This document shows, in pieces, positions 1 through 6,598 of a stretch of DNA of 9,729 nucleotides. The notes under the pieces are model-generated. The model was not told where the DNA came from and ran no database searches. It saw only the letters and a list, made by a program, of their open reading frames with translations. The DNA comes from Candidatus Dormiibacterota bacterium (GTDB lineage Bacteria; Chloroflexota; Dormibacteria; UBA8260; Bog-877). Within the stretch, counting starts at the first letter, position 1. Each line of letters starts with the position of its first letter. Location of the stretch: assembly GCA_003164475.1 (NCBI GenBank), contig PLTL01000382.1:1-9729 (forward strand), written 5' to 3'. Position numbers and translations under genes: made by a program.

Positions 1-1
1 G

Positions 2-391
2 CCCTGGCTCAAGGACCGCAAGTGGGCCCACATCCGGATGGAGGGCACAACCTTTGGTGACGTGCCCCTGATCGTGGACCTCAAGCTGGAAGTTCACGAC
101 TCACCTAACTCGGCCGGGATCGTCATCGACGCCGTCCGCTGCTGCAAGCTGGCTCTGGACCGGGGCCTGAGTGGGACCCTCGAGGGGCCCGCCTCCTACT
201 TCATGAAGTCACCGCCCTTCCAGGTGTCAGACGAGAGAGCCCGTGAGCTCACCGAGGCCTTCATCGCCGGCCGGGTCGGGGCCGCCTGCATCAGTGACCC
301 TGACCAGGCGTCGGCTCTGGTGTCCCAACCCACACGAGACGAGGTGGCGGCCCCCGCCCCCGGACCGGCCAAAGCCGGAGGCCAATCCTAG
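2..391 (+). CDS. ino1: myo-inositol-1-phosphate synthase, C-terminal part (5' end outside window)
   Basis: This enzyme converts glucose-6-phosphate to 1L-myo-inositol-1-phosphate with NAD in the cytoplasm. Only the last 129 residues are present, and the reading frame is open from base 2. Recognition rests on the family's C-terminal signature: [18 protein letters not shown], then [13 protein letters not shown], a helix with [13 protein letters not shown], and SYFMKSPP near the end of the fold. The last ~30 residues are an Ala/Pro-rich tail with no recognisable motif. The stop is TAG at 389-391. The next gene starts about 48 bp downstream on the same strand and also belongs to inositol-lipid synthesis. 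Its product is the headgroup donor for the PgsA-like enzyme encoded at 3662-4333. Family assignment is firm; length and start cannot be judged. Confidence 0.93.
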   Translation, partial: PWLKDRKWAHIRMEGTTFGDVPLIVDLKLEVHDSPNSAGIVIDAVRCCKLALDRGLSGTLEGPASYFMKSPPFQVSDERARELTEAFIAGRVGAACISDPDQASALVSQPTRDEVAAPAPGPAKAGGQS

Positions 392-405
392 GGGCCGGCC
401 CTTGC

Positions 406-422
406 CCCCGACCCGGTCGGGG
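406..422 (+). other. perfect stem-loop between ino1 and the acyltransferase gene
   Basis: CCCCGACC at 406-413 is the exact reverse complement of GGTCGGGG at 415-422. With a realistic three-base loop this is a 7-bp GC-rich stem. It fills most of the short gap between ino1 and the next gene, next to a 10-bp palindrome GGGCCGGCCC at 392-401. There is no T-run, so it is not a standard intrinsic terminator. It could stabilise or process the mRNA, or reduce expression of downstream genes. The structure is seen in the sequence; the function is inferred. Confidence 0.4.
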
Positions 423-439
423 CGGGCTCCTGGGCCTGC

Positions 440-2527
440 GTGGGTGATGTTGTGATCAGCCCGGACAGCGGCACCGATTCCCTTCCGGCACCGGTCGAGC
501 CAGCCCTGCTGCCGCCGCGGAGGGGGAGGCCAGCACTGCCCCCGCGCCAGGGCGAGGGCTGGATTGAACGGGGCGAGCCTCTGGCCCTGGGGTTGCGGCT
601 GGCGGCTGTGCTCATCGGGCGGATGCCTCGGGCGCTGCGCTACCGGCTCGCCGACGTCGGCGGCTCGTTGTTCTTCGGGATCCTGCCCGGCCACGCCCGC
701 CAGGCGAGGTCCAACTACCGGGTCTTCGCGCCCGGGGACCGCGGCGTGGGGGCCTCGGTGGCCCGGCGCGCCTTCCGCAACTACGCTCGGACCATCCTCG
801 ATTTCCTGGTTCTGGAGAAGCTGCTCGAGGAGGTGAAGCGGACTCCGGGGGCCCTGTCTCTCGCGCCCCTAACCGAGGTCTTGAAGGCCGGACGCGGAGC
901 CATCGTGGTCACTCCCCATCTCGGGAACTGGGACTTGGGTGCGGCCGCGATCGCCACCTGCGGTCGACCCGTCCACGCCGTCGCCGATCCCTTCGGACCC
1001 CCCGCGGTCGACGAGTTGGTCCGGGCCACCCGGGAGCGGCTGGGGGTTGGGGTGATCCCGGTCGGACCGGTCAGTGCCAGAGCAGCGCTCCGGGCGCTGC
1101 GCCGCAACGAGGTGCTGCTGCTGGCCTGCGACATCGACAAGGGGGGAGCGGGAGTCGCTGTGCAGTTCCTCGGCCGCCAGCTGGTCCTGCCGGCGGGGCC
1201 GGCCTCCCTGGCGCTCAAGACCGGCGCCAAGCTGATCCCCGGCTACATGCGCCGCCGGCCGGACGGCCGCTACGAGTCACGGCTCCTCGATCCCCTTCCC
1301 GATCCCCGGCCCGCCGAGCCCTCCGCTCAGGTCGCCGAGCTGACCCAGGCGATCGCCAGCTCCTTTGAGGAGATGATCCGATCCGAGCCCTCGCAGTGGT
1401 TCGCCTTTCACTCCCTGGATGCGCCCGCGGACAGGGCCAAGCCTGCCCTGCAGGTCGTGCCCCCCGGAGAGCCGATGCCGAGGAAGGAGCTGGCGCTGCC
1501 AGGCGAGGGCAAGTCATCGGGTCCGCCCCAGGATGGTGCCGATCCTCTCCTCCCCTACCTCGGGCTGAGGGCGGCTGAGCTGGCACTGAGAGCGGTTGAC
1601 CGGAGCACCGCCTACCGGGTGACGGGACCCCTGGCGGCCGTGCTGACCCTCTGCTGGCCCTCCCACTGGAGCGGGCTCAAGGCCAACCTGGCGGTGGTCC
1701 GGCCTGACCTCGACCGCCGAGCCCAGAGGCAGTTGCTGCGGCGCAACGTGCGCAACTTCCTCAAGGCCTGGATCGACCTGCTCCAGATGGCCCACCGACC
1801 GCTCCAAGACTGGCGCGACCTGATCACCTTGGAGGACCTTGACCACCTCCAGGAGGCCAGGGCGGCGGGCCGGGGGGTGATCATCGTGAGCCTCCACCTC
1901 GGCTCATGGGAGGCCGCCATCGCCTCGGTTCGCGACCAGTTCAGCGAGACCGGGGGCGGCCTGGCCCTGCTTGCGGAGCAGGTCCGACCGATCCGCTGCT
2001 TCCGGTGGCTGGTGCGGGCCCGGCGCAAGGTCGGCTGCCAGGTGATCCCCCTCAACGTGGACGCGGCCCGCCTGGGCGACCAGGAGGCGGTGAGCCGCTC
2101 GGGTGCGTCGGCGGCGCGACAGATCTACCGGGTGCTCTCCAAGGAGGGGGCGGTGGTGATAGCCATCGACCGTGACCTCCTGGGCACCGGAAAGCCGCTG
2201 CCGTTCTGTGGCCATCGGGCCTCGATCCCCCTGGGGGCGGTGGAGATCGCGGCCCGGACCGGGAGCGCGATCCTTCCCGTGTGCCTGCTGCGGGAGCCGC
2301 ATGACACCTACTCGGCCAAGGTGTTCGCGCCGATCCAGGTCCACCTGGGGGCGAATCCCGAGGAGGATCTTCGGCAAGCCGCCCGCCAGCTCCTCCGGAT
2401 CCTGGAGCCGGAGCTGAGAGAGCACGCGGACCAGTGGACTGTCCTCAAGCCGATCTTCGGGGAGCCGATGGCGGAGCTGGAGGCTCCGGTGCCGCCGGGA
2501 GCCCCCGTGGGAGCGTCCGTCCCATGA
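440..2527 (+). CDS. Tandem-domain HtrB/PatA-family acyltransferase, probably PIM acyltransferase
   Basis: A 695-residue protein with two lysophospholipid-acyltransferase domains of the LpxL/HtrB/PatA type. These use acyl-CoA or acyl-ACP at the inner face of the membrane. Domain 1 spans about residues 50-325: HLGNWD (H160, D165) is the HX4D site and QW at 319-320 is the usual C-terminal mark. A Pro/Gly-rich linker runs from about 326 to 370. Domain 2 spans about 371-670: HLGSWE (H486, E491) is HX4E and QW is at 665-666. Family members normally have one domain of about 300 residues, so this is a natural fusion or duplication in one open frame. The context (ino1, pimA, PI-phosphate synthase) suggests acylation of PIMs. 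In mycobacteria PatA acylates the mannose of PIM; the second domain may acylate another position. The GTG start at 440 has no clear Shine-Dalgarno site, and the first ~45 residues are Pro-rich and unconserved-looking, so the start may lie downstream. The stop overlaps pimA as ATGA. Confidence 0.85.
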   Translation: MGDVVISPDSGTDSLPAPVEPALLPPRRGRPALPPRQGEGWIERGEPLALGLRLAAVLIGRMPRALRYRLADVGGSLFFGILPGHARQARSNYRVFAPGDRGVGASVARRAFRNYARTILDFLVLEKLLEEVKRTPGALSLAPLTEVLKAGRGAIVVTPHLGNWDLGAAAIATCGRPVHAVADPFGPPAVDELVRATRERLGVGVIPVGPVSARAALRALRRNEVLLLACDIDKGGAGVAVQFLGRQLVLPAGPASLALKTGAKLIPGYMRRRPDGRYESRLLDPLPDPRPAEPSAQVAELTQAIASSFEEMIRSEPSQWFAFHSLDAPADRAKPALQVVPPGEPMPRKELALPGEGKSSGPPQDGADPLLPYLGLRAAELALRAVDRSTAYRVTGPLAAVLTLCWPSHWSGLKANLAVVRPDLDRRAQRQLLRRNVRNFLKAWIDLLQMAHRPLQDWRDLITLEDLDHLQEARAAGRGVIIVSLHLGSWEAAIASVRDQFSETGGGLALLAEQVRPIRCFRWLVRARRKVGCQVIPLNVDAARLGDQEAVSRSGASAARQIYRVLSKEGAVVIAIDRDLLGTGKPLPFCGHRASIPLGAVEIAARTGSAILPVCLLREPHDTYSAKVFAPIQVHLGANPEEDLRQAARQLLRILEPELREHADQWTVLKPIFGEPMAELEAPVPPGAPVGASVP

Positions 2528-3693
2528 AGGTCGCCCTGGTTTCCCCCTACGACTACCACAAGCCGGGCGGGGTCGGCGAGCACGTCCGCCATCTCGCCAG
2601 CGAGCTTCAGTCCCGGGGCACCGAGGTGCGGGTCCTGGCTCCTTCCGCCAGCCGCGGCGAGCCCCCGGTCGAGGGGCTCTACCCTCTGGGCCGGCCGATC
2701 CCGGTGCCGGCCAACGGCTCGGTGGCCAGGATCTCCCTCTCCTTCTACCTCTCCCGCAAGATCCGCGCCATTCTCGACCGCGAGCGCTTCGACCTGGTCC
2801 ATCTCCACGAGCCCCTGATGCCGACGCTGCCGGTCACGGTGCTCCGCGTCAACTCGCGTGGGGTCAACGTGGGTACCTTCCACGCCTACGCCCGCCAGAA
2901 CCTCGGCTACTACTATGGGCGCCCGCTGCTCAGCCGTCTCTTCCGCCGCCTCGACGCCCAGATCGCGGTTTCAGAGCCGGCCAAGACCTTCGTCTCCCGC
3001 TACTTCCCCGCCGACTACACCGTGATCCCCAACGGGATCGACCTGGATTGCTTTCACCCCGGCGTGCGCCCCCACCCCGGCCTCAGCAGTCCCGACCGGA
3101 AGACCATCCTCTTCCTGGGCCGGCTGGAGGAGCGCAAGGGGCTGGCCACGCTGCTGGAGGCCTACCAGTTGCTGCGCCAGGTGAGGGCCGACTGCCGGCT
3201 CCTGGTGGTCGGCGATGGGCCGCTGCGCCGCGGTTACGAGCGGAGGGTGGAGGAGGAGGGAATCCCCGATGTCCGCTTCTGCGGCTTCATCGCCGAGGCT
3301 GACAAGCCCAGCTACCTCACCGCCGCCGACATCTACTGCGCGCCCAACACCGGCAAGGAGTCCTTCGGGGTGGTCCTGCTGGAGGCGATGGCCAGCGGCC
3401 TGCCGGTGGTGGCGACCTCCATCGACGGCTTCCGCGAGGTCATCACAGCCGGCCGCGAGGGGCTGCTGGTGCCGCGCGGCGACGAGGCCCGGATGGCGGC
3501 CGCCCTGGCCCGCCTCCTGGATAGCCCCCGGCTGCGCCGGGAGATGGGAGCGCGGGGCCGTCGCGCCGCCGAGGGCTACGCCTGGCCGCTGATCGCCGAC
3601 CGAGTGATGTCCGTCTATGAGTCCGCGCTTCGGGCGCGGACCCGAACTGAGGTAACCCCTGTTGTTCAGCAGCCTGCTTCAAGCCTCCGTTAG
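2524..3693 (+). CDS. pimA: PimA-like phosphatidyl-myo-inositol mannosyltransferase (GT4 family)
   Basis: Predicted to transfer mannose from GDP-mannose to phosphatidylinositol, giving PIM1, at the cytoplasmic face of the membrane. The protein has 389 residues, close to the mycobacterial enzyme. It begins MKVALVSPYDYHKPGGVGEHV, matching the PimA N-terminus with the glycine-rich acceptor-domain loop. GTFHAY contains H120, the likely equivalent of the active-site histidine of mycobacterial PimA. VIPNGID follows in the inter-domain region. The GT4 EX7E motif is at E279-E287 (GKESFGVVLLEAMASG) and binds the nucleotide-sugar. I chose the ATG at 2524 over upstream in-frame codons because it gives the canonical N-terminus and a 4-bp ATGA overlap with the preceding stop, typical of translational coupling. 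The 3' end overlaps the next gene by 32 bp. A related GT4 mannosyltransferase of other specificity is possible but the neighbours favour PimA. Confidence 0.9.
   Translation: MKVALVSPYDYHKPGGVGEHVRHLASELQSRGTEVRVLAPSASRGEPPVEGLYPLGRPIPVPANGSVARISLSFYLSRKIRAILDRERFDLVHLHEPLMPTLPVTVLRVNSRGVNVGTFHAYARQNLGYYYGRPLLSRLFRRLDAQIAVSEPAKTFVSRYFPADYTVIPNGIDLDCFHPGVRPHPGLSSPDRKTILFLGRLEERKGLATLLEAYQLLRQVRADCRLLVVGDGPLRRGYERRVEEEGIPDVRFCGFIAEADKPSYLTAADIYCAPNTGKESFGVVLLEAMASGLPVVATSIDGFREVITAGREGLLVPRGDEARMAAALARLLDSPRLRREMGARGRRAAEGYAWPLIADRVMSVYESALRARTRTEVTPVVQQPASSLR
3649..3653 (+). promoter_or_regulatory. Shine-Dalgarno site deciding the TTG start of the PgsA-like gene
   Basis: GAGGT lies inside the 3' end of pimA, eight bases before the TTG at 3662. 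It supports a start that overlaps pimA by 32 bp and so supports co-translation of the two genes. Confidence 0.5.
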
Positions 3694-4333
3694 GGCCGGC
3701 GCCCAGCGCCTCGCCGCCGCCGCCCGGCTGGTCAACGTCAGCCCGAACGTGATCACCCTGGTCGGGCTGGGCATGACGGCAGGGGCCGCGGCTCTGATCG
3801 GCCTCGACCTGCTGCTCCCGGCCGGGCTGGTTCTGCTCCTGGCGGGCTCCATGGACATCCTCGATGGAGCTGTGGCCCGGGTCTCGGGCCGCGCCCAGCG
3901 CTACGGGGCCTTCTTGGACAGCACCGCCGACCGCTACGGAGAGGGCGCCATCTACCTGGGCATGCTCTACCTCTTCCTGGTCCGGCTGCACCAGGACCCC
4001 CAGGTGTTCCTGGTCGTCGCGGCGATGCTGGGGTCGCTGCTGGTGAGCTACGTCCGGGCCCGGGCCCAGTCGCTGGGCTTCACCTGCGACGGGGGCTGGT
4101 TCGCCCGCCCCGAGCGGGTGGTGGTCATGGTGCTGGGGCTGGTGGTGGGTCAGCTCACCATCGCGCTCTGGATCCTCGCCATTGCCACCAACCTCACGGC
4201 CATCCAGCGCATCTACATCGTCTGGTCGCAGCACCGTGCCCAGCAGAACTCCGCCGCGGTGACTGCGGAGGGCGACGATTCCGGCCCCCCGCTGCCTCCC
4301 CCCAAGCCCCGTCGCGGGGCCGCCCCCAGCTAG
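3662..4333 (+). CDS. pgsA: CDP-alcohol phosphatidyltransferase, PI-phosphate synthase type
   Basis: Predicted to join CDP-diacylglycerol and inositol-1-phosphate to make phosphatidylinositol-phosphate in the membrane. The protein has 223 residues. The full family motif is present: D65, D68, G69, A72, R73, then after eight residues G82, D86 and D90. The C-terminal half carries SYVRARA (129-135), DGGWFARPER (143-152) and AIQRIYIVW (180-188). These match the pattern I recall for mycobacterial PgsA1 (PI-phosphate synthase) much better than glycerol-phosphate enzymes. Several hydrophobic segments fit the six-helix fold. A Pro/basic tail of ~30 residues follows. The TTG start is supported by GAGGT eight bases upstream and by alignment with the N-terminal amphipathic helix of the family. 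ino1 in the same locus supplies the expected headgroup. The phosphatase that makes PI from PI-phosphate is not in the window. Confidence 0.88.
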   Translation: MFSSLLQASVRAGAQRLAAAARLVNVSPNVITLVGLGMTAGAAALIGLDLLLPAGLVLLLAGSMDILDGAVARVSGRAQRYGAFLDSTADRYGEGAIYLGMLYLFLVRLHQDPQVFLVVAAMLGSLLVSYVRARAQSLGFTCDGGWFARPERVVVMVLGLVVGQLTIALWILAIATNLTAIQRIYIVWSQHRAQQNSAAVTAEGDDSGPPLPPPKPRRGAAPS

Positions 4334-4485
4334 CCTCAGTCGGGTCCGATCCTGGCTGCGGGGCCCCCACCCGCGGCCCCGGACTGCGGCAGCGGTTGAC
4401 GGATCAGTTCGACGACGTCACCTTCGAGTTCGCGGCGCCAGCCGGCAGCTCGACCGCGCTGCCGGCGTGGTGATGCCCGGTCATC

Positions 4486-4524
4486 CCCGGCCCGGGCCCT
4501 TGGCGGAGGCACCGGGCCGGGTTT
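4486..4524 (+). terminator. Probable intrinsic terminator of the ino1-pgsA operon
   Basis: CCCGGCCCGG (4486-4495) is the exact reverse complement of CCGGGCCGGG (4512-4521). The loop is 16 bases and TTT follows at 4522-4524. The 10-bp all-GC stem is strong but the T-run is very short, as is common in GC-rich genomes. It lies about 150 bp after the pgsA stop and before holB, where an operon boundary is expected. Confidence 0.5.
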
Positions 4525-4579
4525 GGGAGAAGCGGACCTTCGCCGAGCGCAAGCCCCGCCGATGGGCCGGGCAGGCGAT

Positions 4580-4588
4580 TGGTAAGGT
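4580..4588 (+). promoter_or_regulatory. Extended -10-like site at the holB start
   Basis: TGGTAAGGT fits the TGnTAnnnT extended -10 pattern and would start transcription near 4595, five bases before the GTG at 4600. No -35 match is seen. The same bases include AAGGTGG (4584-4590), which also resembles a Shine-Dalgarno site nine bases before that GTG. The two readings exclude each other for a single transcript start, so confidence is low. Confidence 0.3.
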
Positions 4589-4599
4589 GGCTTCACAGG

Positions 4600-5721
4600 G
4601 TGGCAGGGCGAGGCAAGGCGCAGGCGAGGGCGGAGGACGGGGGCTCCCCGGCGGGGGCGACCCCCGATCGAGGGCTGGCCGACGTCGTCGGTCACCTGCC
4701 GACGGTGCAGGCCCTGCGCATGAGACTGGCCAGCGGCACCGTCTCCCACGCCTACTGGGTCTCGGGGCCATCCCAGGTGGGCAAGACCACGCTGGCCCTG
4801 GCGGTGGCCGCAGAGTTCCTGGACGCCGAGGGCTGGCCTGGCGGGCTCACCTCCCATCCCGACCTCTGGCTGGAGGACGGCACCGCCACCCTGCGCGTGG
4901 AGCAGATCCGCCGAGGCGACCCCGAGGCGGACCCGGATCAGGGGCCCACCCTGCAGCACTTCCTCAGCCTCTCCTCCTTCGCCGGCCGGGGCAAGGTGGC
5001 GGTGATCGGGAACGCGGACCGGCTCAGCCTGGAGGCCGCGAGCGCCATGCTCCGGCTTCTGGAGGAGCCGCCGCCCTCCACCATGATCTGGCTCTGTACC
5101 GCGAAGCCGGACTCCGAGGCGTTGCCCAATACCCTGCGCAGCCGCTGCCAGCAACTCCTGCTGGGTCCGGTGGATGCCGAGCTGATCGAGGGCTGGATGA
5201 TGTCGACCAAGGGGGTGTCCCCGGAGACCGCCCGGGTCTCGTCCGCGATCTGCCTGGGCCGACCCGGACTGGGTCTGGAGATGGCCGCCCAGCCCGAGCT
5301 GGCGCGGCGCGCCGAGGAATGGCTGCAGGCGCTCCTTGACTGCGCCAACTCGGGGCCGGCCGGCTGGCTGGATCTGAGTCGTGACCTGGCCGAGCGGGGC
5401 ACCGACAAGCAGCTGGCCGTGGGAGCGATGCGGGTCTGGGCCAGCTTCCTTCGGGACTGCTGCTGCCTGGCGGTGGGCGTCCCCGAACTGGCGCGATGGC
5501 CAGCCCAGCGGGCGGCCGCAGCCCGTTGGGCGGAGCAGCTGGGGCTGGACGGCTGCGCCAGGCGATACGATCTGGCCCTGGACGCCCTATCCCGGCTCGC
5601 CGAGAGGGCGACACCGCGACTCGTCCTGGACCGGTTCCTGCTGCTCACCTTCGGAAGTGACCCCCCGGGTCCGACCTCCGGCGAGCCCCAGGCCGCCCTC
5701 AGTGGGAGTGACCGGAGGTGA
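4600..5721 (+). CDS. holB: DNA polymerase III delta-prime-like subunit (HolB)
   Basis: The delta-prime subunit is part of the clamp-loader that places the sliding clamp on DNA. From the GTG at 4600 the protein has 373 residues; numbering here uses that start. The Walker A-like GPSQVGKT is at 56-63, NADRL at 138-142, LLEEPPPST at 153-161 and the clamp-loader SRC motif at 181-183. The region where delta-prime proteins usually carry four zinc-binding cysteines (about 72-86, just before SHPDLWL) has none. The helical C-terminal domain is only loosely conserved. I chose GTG 4600 because AAGGTGG lies nine bases upstream; a TTG at 4579 would add seven residues and also begins before the conserved fold. 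ricT follows after four bases; holB-yaaT pairing is known from Bacillus. The retained Walker A could indicate a DnaX-like ATPase role, but length and neighbours favour HolB. Confidence 0.85.
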   Translation: MAGRGKAQARAEDGGSPAGATPDRGLADVVGHLPTVQALRMRLASGTVSHAYWVSGPSQVGKTTLALAVAAEFLDAEGWPGGLTSHPDLWLEDGTATLRVEQIRRGDPEADPDQGPTLQHFLSLSSFAGRGKVAVIGNADRLSLEAASAMLRLLEEPPPSTMIWLCTAKPDSEALPNTLRSRCQQLLLGPVDAELIEGWMMSTKGVSPETARVSSAICLGRPGLGLEMAAQPELARRAEEWLQALLDCANSGPAGWLDLSRDLAERGTDKQLAVGAMRVWASFLRDCCCLAVGVPELARWPAQRAAAARWAEQLGLDGCARRYDLALDALSRLAERATPRLVLDRFLLLTFGSDPPGPTSGEPQAALSGSDRR

Positions 5722-5725
5722 AGGT

Positions 5726-6598
5726 ATGCCGGTAGCGGTGGGGGTCAAGTTCCGCCGGCAGGGACCCTTGAACTTCTACGCCCTCGGGGGCGAGGAGGTG
5801 ATGCCGGGTACCCAGATCGTGGCCGAGACGGCCAGGGGCATGGAGATCGGCGAGGTGGTGATGGCGGCCACCGAGATGGACCAGCGCATCTTGCCCCACC
5901 CCATCCCCCGTCTGCTTCGGAGGGCTACCCCTGAGGACCTCGCCCGCCGAAGCGAGCTGGACGCCCGACTGCCCGAGGTGACGAAGCAGGCGAGGGAGCT
6001 GATCCAGGAGCGCGAGCTGCCCATCAAGGTGGCCCGAGTCGAGATCAGCTTCGACGAGTCCCGGATCCTCTTCGACTTCACCGCCGAGCGCCGGACCGAC
6101 TATCAGGACATCGCCAAGGAGCTGGCCAGCCGGCTCCGCTGCCGGGTCGAGCTACGTCAGGTAGGGGCCAGGGACGAGGCCCGTTCCGAGGACGGATACG
6201 GTCCCTGCGGCCGCCGGCTCTGCTGCTCCTCCTGGCTCAAGGAGTTCGTGCCGGTCACCATCAAGATGGCCAAGGAGCAGGGACTTCCCCTCAATCCCAC
6301 CCGGCTCAATGGGATGTGCGGCAAGCTCAAGTGCTGTCTTCAGTACGAGAACGAGCAGTACGTGGACCTCAAGCGCCGGCTCCCGCTGCCCGGCAGCTCG
6401 CTGGAGGTGGAGGGCCAGACCGCCACCGTGACCGAGATCAACGTGGTGCGAGAGCAGGTCCTGGTGACCCTCAGCGAATCCGGGACGGTGCTGGCGGTGC
6501 CGGCCGCTGGCCTTGTCCAGGAGCCACGTCCCCGTGGGGAGGGGGGGTCGGGAGGCCGACGTCGTCGCTCCCGGTCCCAGGGGGGTCCCGCCCGCTAA
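5726..6598 (+). CDS. ricT: PSP1-domain protein RicT (YaaT)
   Basis: A 290-residue cytoplasmic protein of the YaaT/RicT family. In Bacillus subtilis RicT acts with RicA and RicF, in a complex binding iron-sulfur clusters, to promote RNase Y-dependent mRNA maturation and developmental switching. The N-terminus MPVAVGVKFRRQGPLNFY is typical. The core has the six conserved cysteines in two groups: PCGRRLCC (C161, C166, C167) and MCGKLKCC (C198, C203, C204). The C-terminus ends in a Gly/Arg-rich basic tail. The ATG start is fixed by GGAGGTGA at 5714-5721, whose last three bases are the holB stop, so the pair is probably translationally coupled. No ricA or ricF is present in the window. In other phyla the family's role is poorly known, so function here is by homology only. 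Confidence 0.9.
   Translation: MPVAVGVKFRRQGPLNFYALGGEEVMPGTQIVAETARGMEIGEVVMAATEMDQRILPHPIPRLLRRATPEDLARRSELDARLPEVTKQARELIQERELPIKVARVEISFDESRILFDFTAERRTDYQDIAKELASRLRCRVELRQVGARDEARSEDGYGPCGRRLCCSSWLKEFVPVTIKMAKEQGLPLNPTRLNGMCGKLKCCLQYENEQYVDLKRRLPLPGSSLEVEGQTATVTEINVVREQVLVTLSESGTVLAVPAAGLVQEPRPRGEGGSGGRRRRSRSQGGPAR

Larger units (their letters stand above)
4334..4599. other. 266-bp gap between the PIM operon and holB
   Basis: No convincing gene lies here. A first stem-loop follows the pgsA stop: CGGGGCC (4359-4365) pairs with GGCCCCG (4375-4381) around a nine-base loop, without a T-run. A second, at 4486-4521, is listed as a terminator. A 25-codon frame from TTG at 4396 to TGA at 4473 reads MTDQFDDVTFEF and onward. 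It looks mildly protein-like but has no ribosome site and no family I recognise, so I do not call it a gene. The right end contains the holB start signals. Confidence 0.6.

Noticed and set aside
227..694. Minus-strand open frame (155 codons) opposite the ino1 end and acyltransferase start
   Set aside because: Low-complexity composition and overlap with the conserved ino1 C-terminus.
3443..4234. Long minus-strand open frame (263 codons) opposite pimA and the PgsA-like gene
   Set aside because: Its product is rich in His, Gln, Asp and Gly repeats with no family pattern, and it lies opposite two clear genes; a typical GC-rich shadow.
4396..4401. TTGACG as a -35 box for a promoter before holB
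   Set aside because: No -10-like hexamer lies 16-18 bases downstream, and it is about 200 bases from the holB start with a probable terminator between.
4396..4473. Small open frame of 25 codons starting at TTG, with mildly protein-like residues
   Set aside because: No ribosome site, no recognisable family, and too short to separate from chance; noted only within the gap entry.
4336..5154. Long minus-strand open frame (272 codons) opposite holB and the gap before it
   Set aside because: Low-complexity Gly/Arg/Pro composition, no motif, and opposite the clamp-loader motifs of holB.
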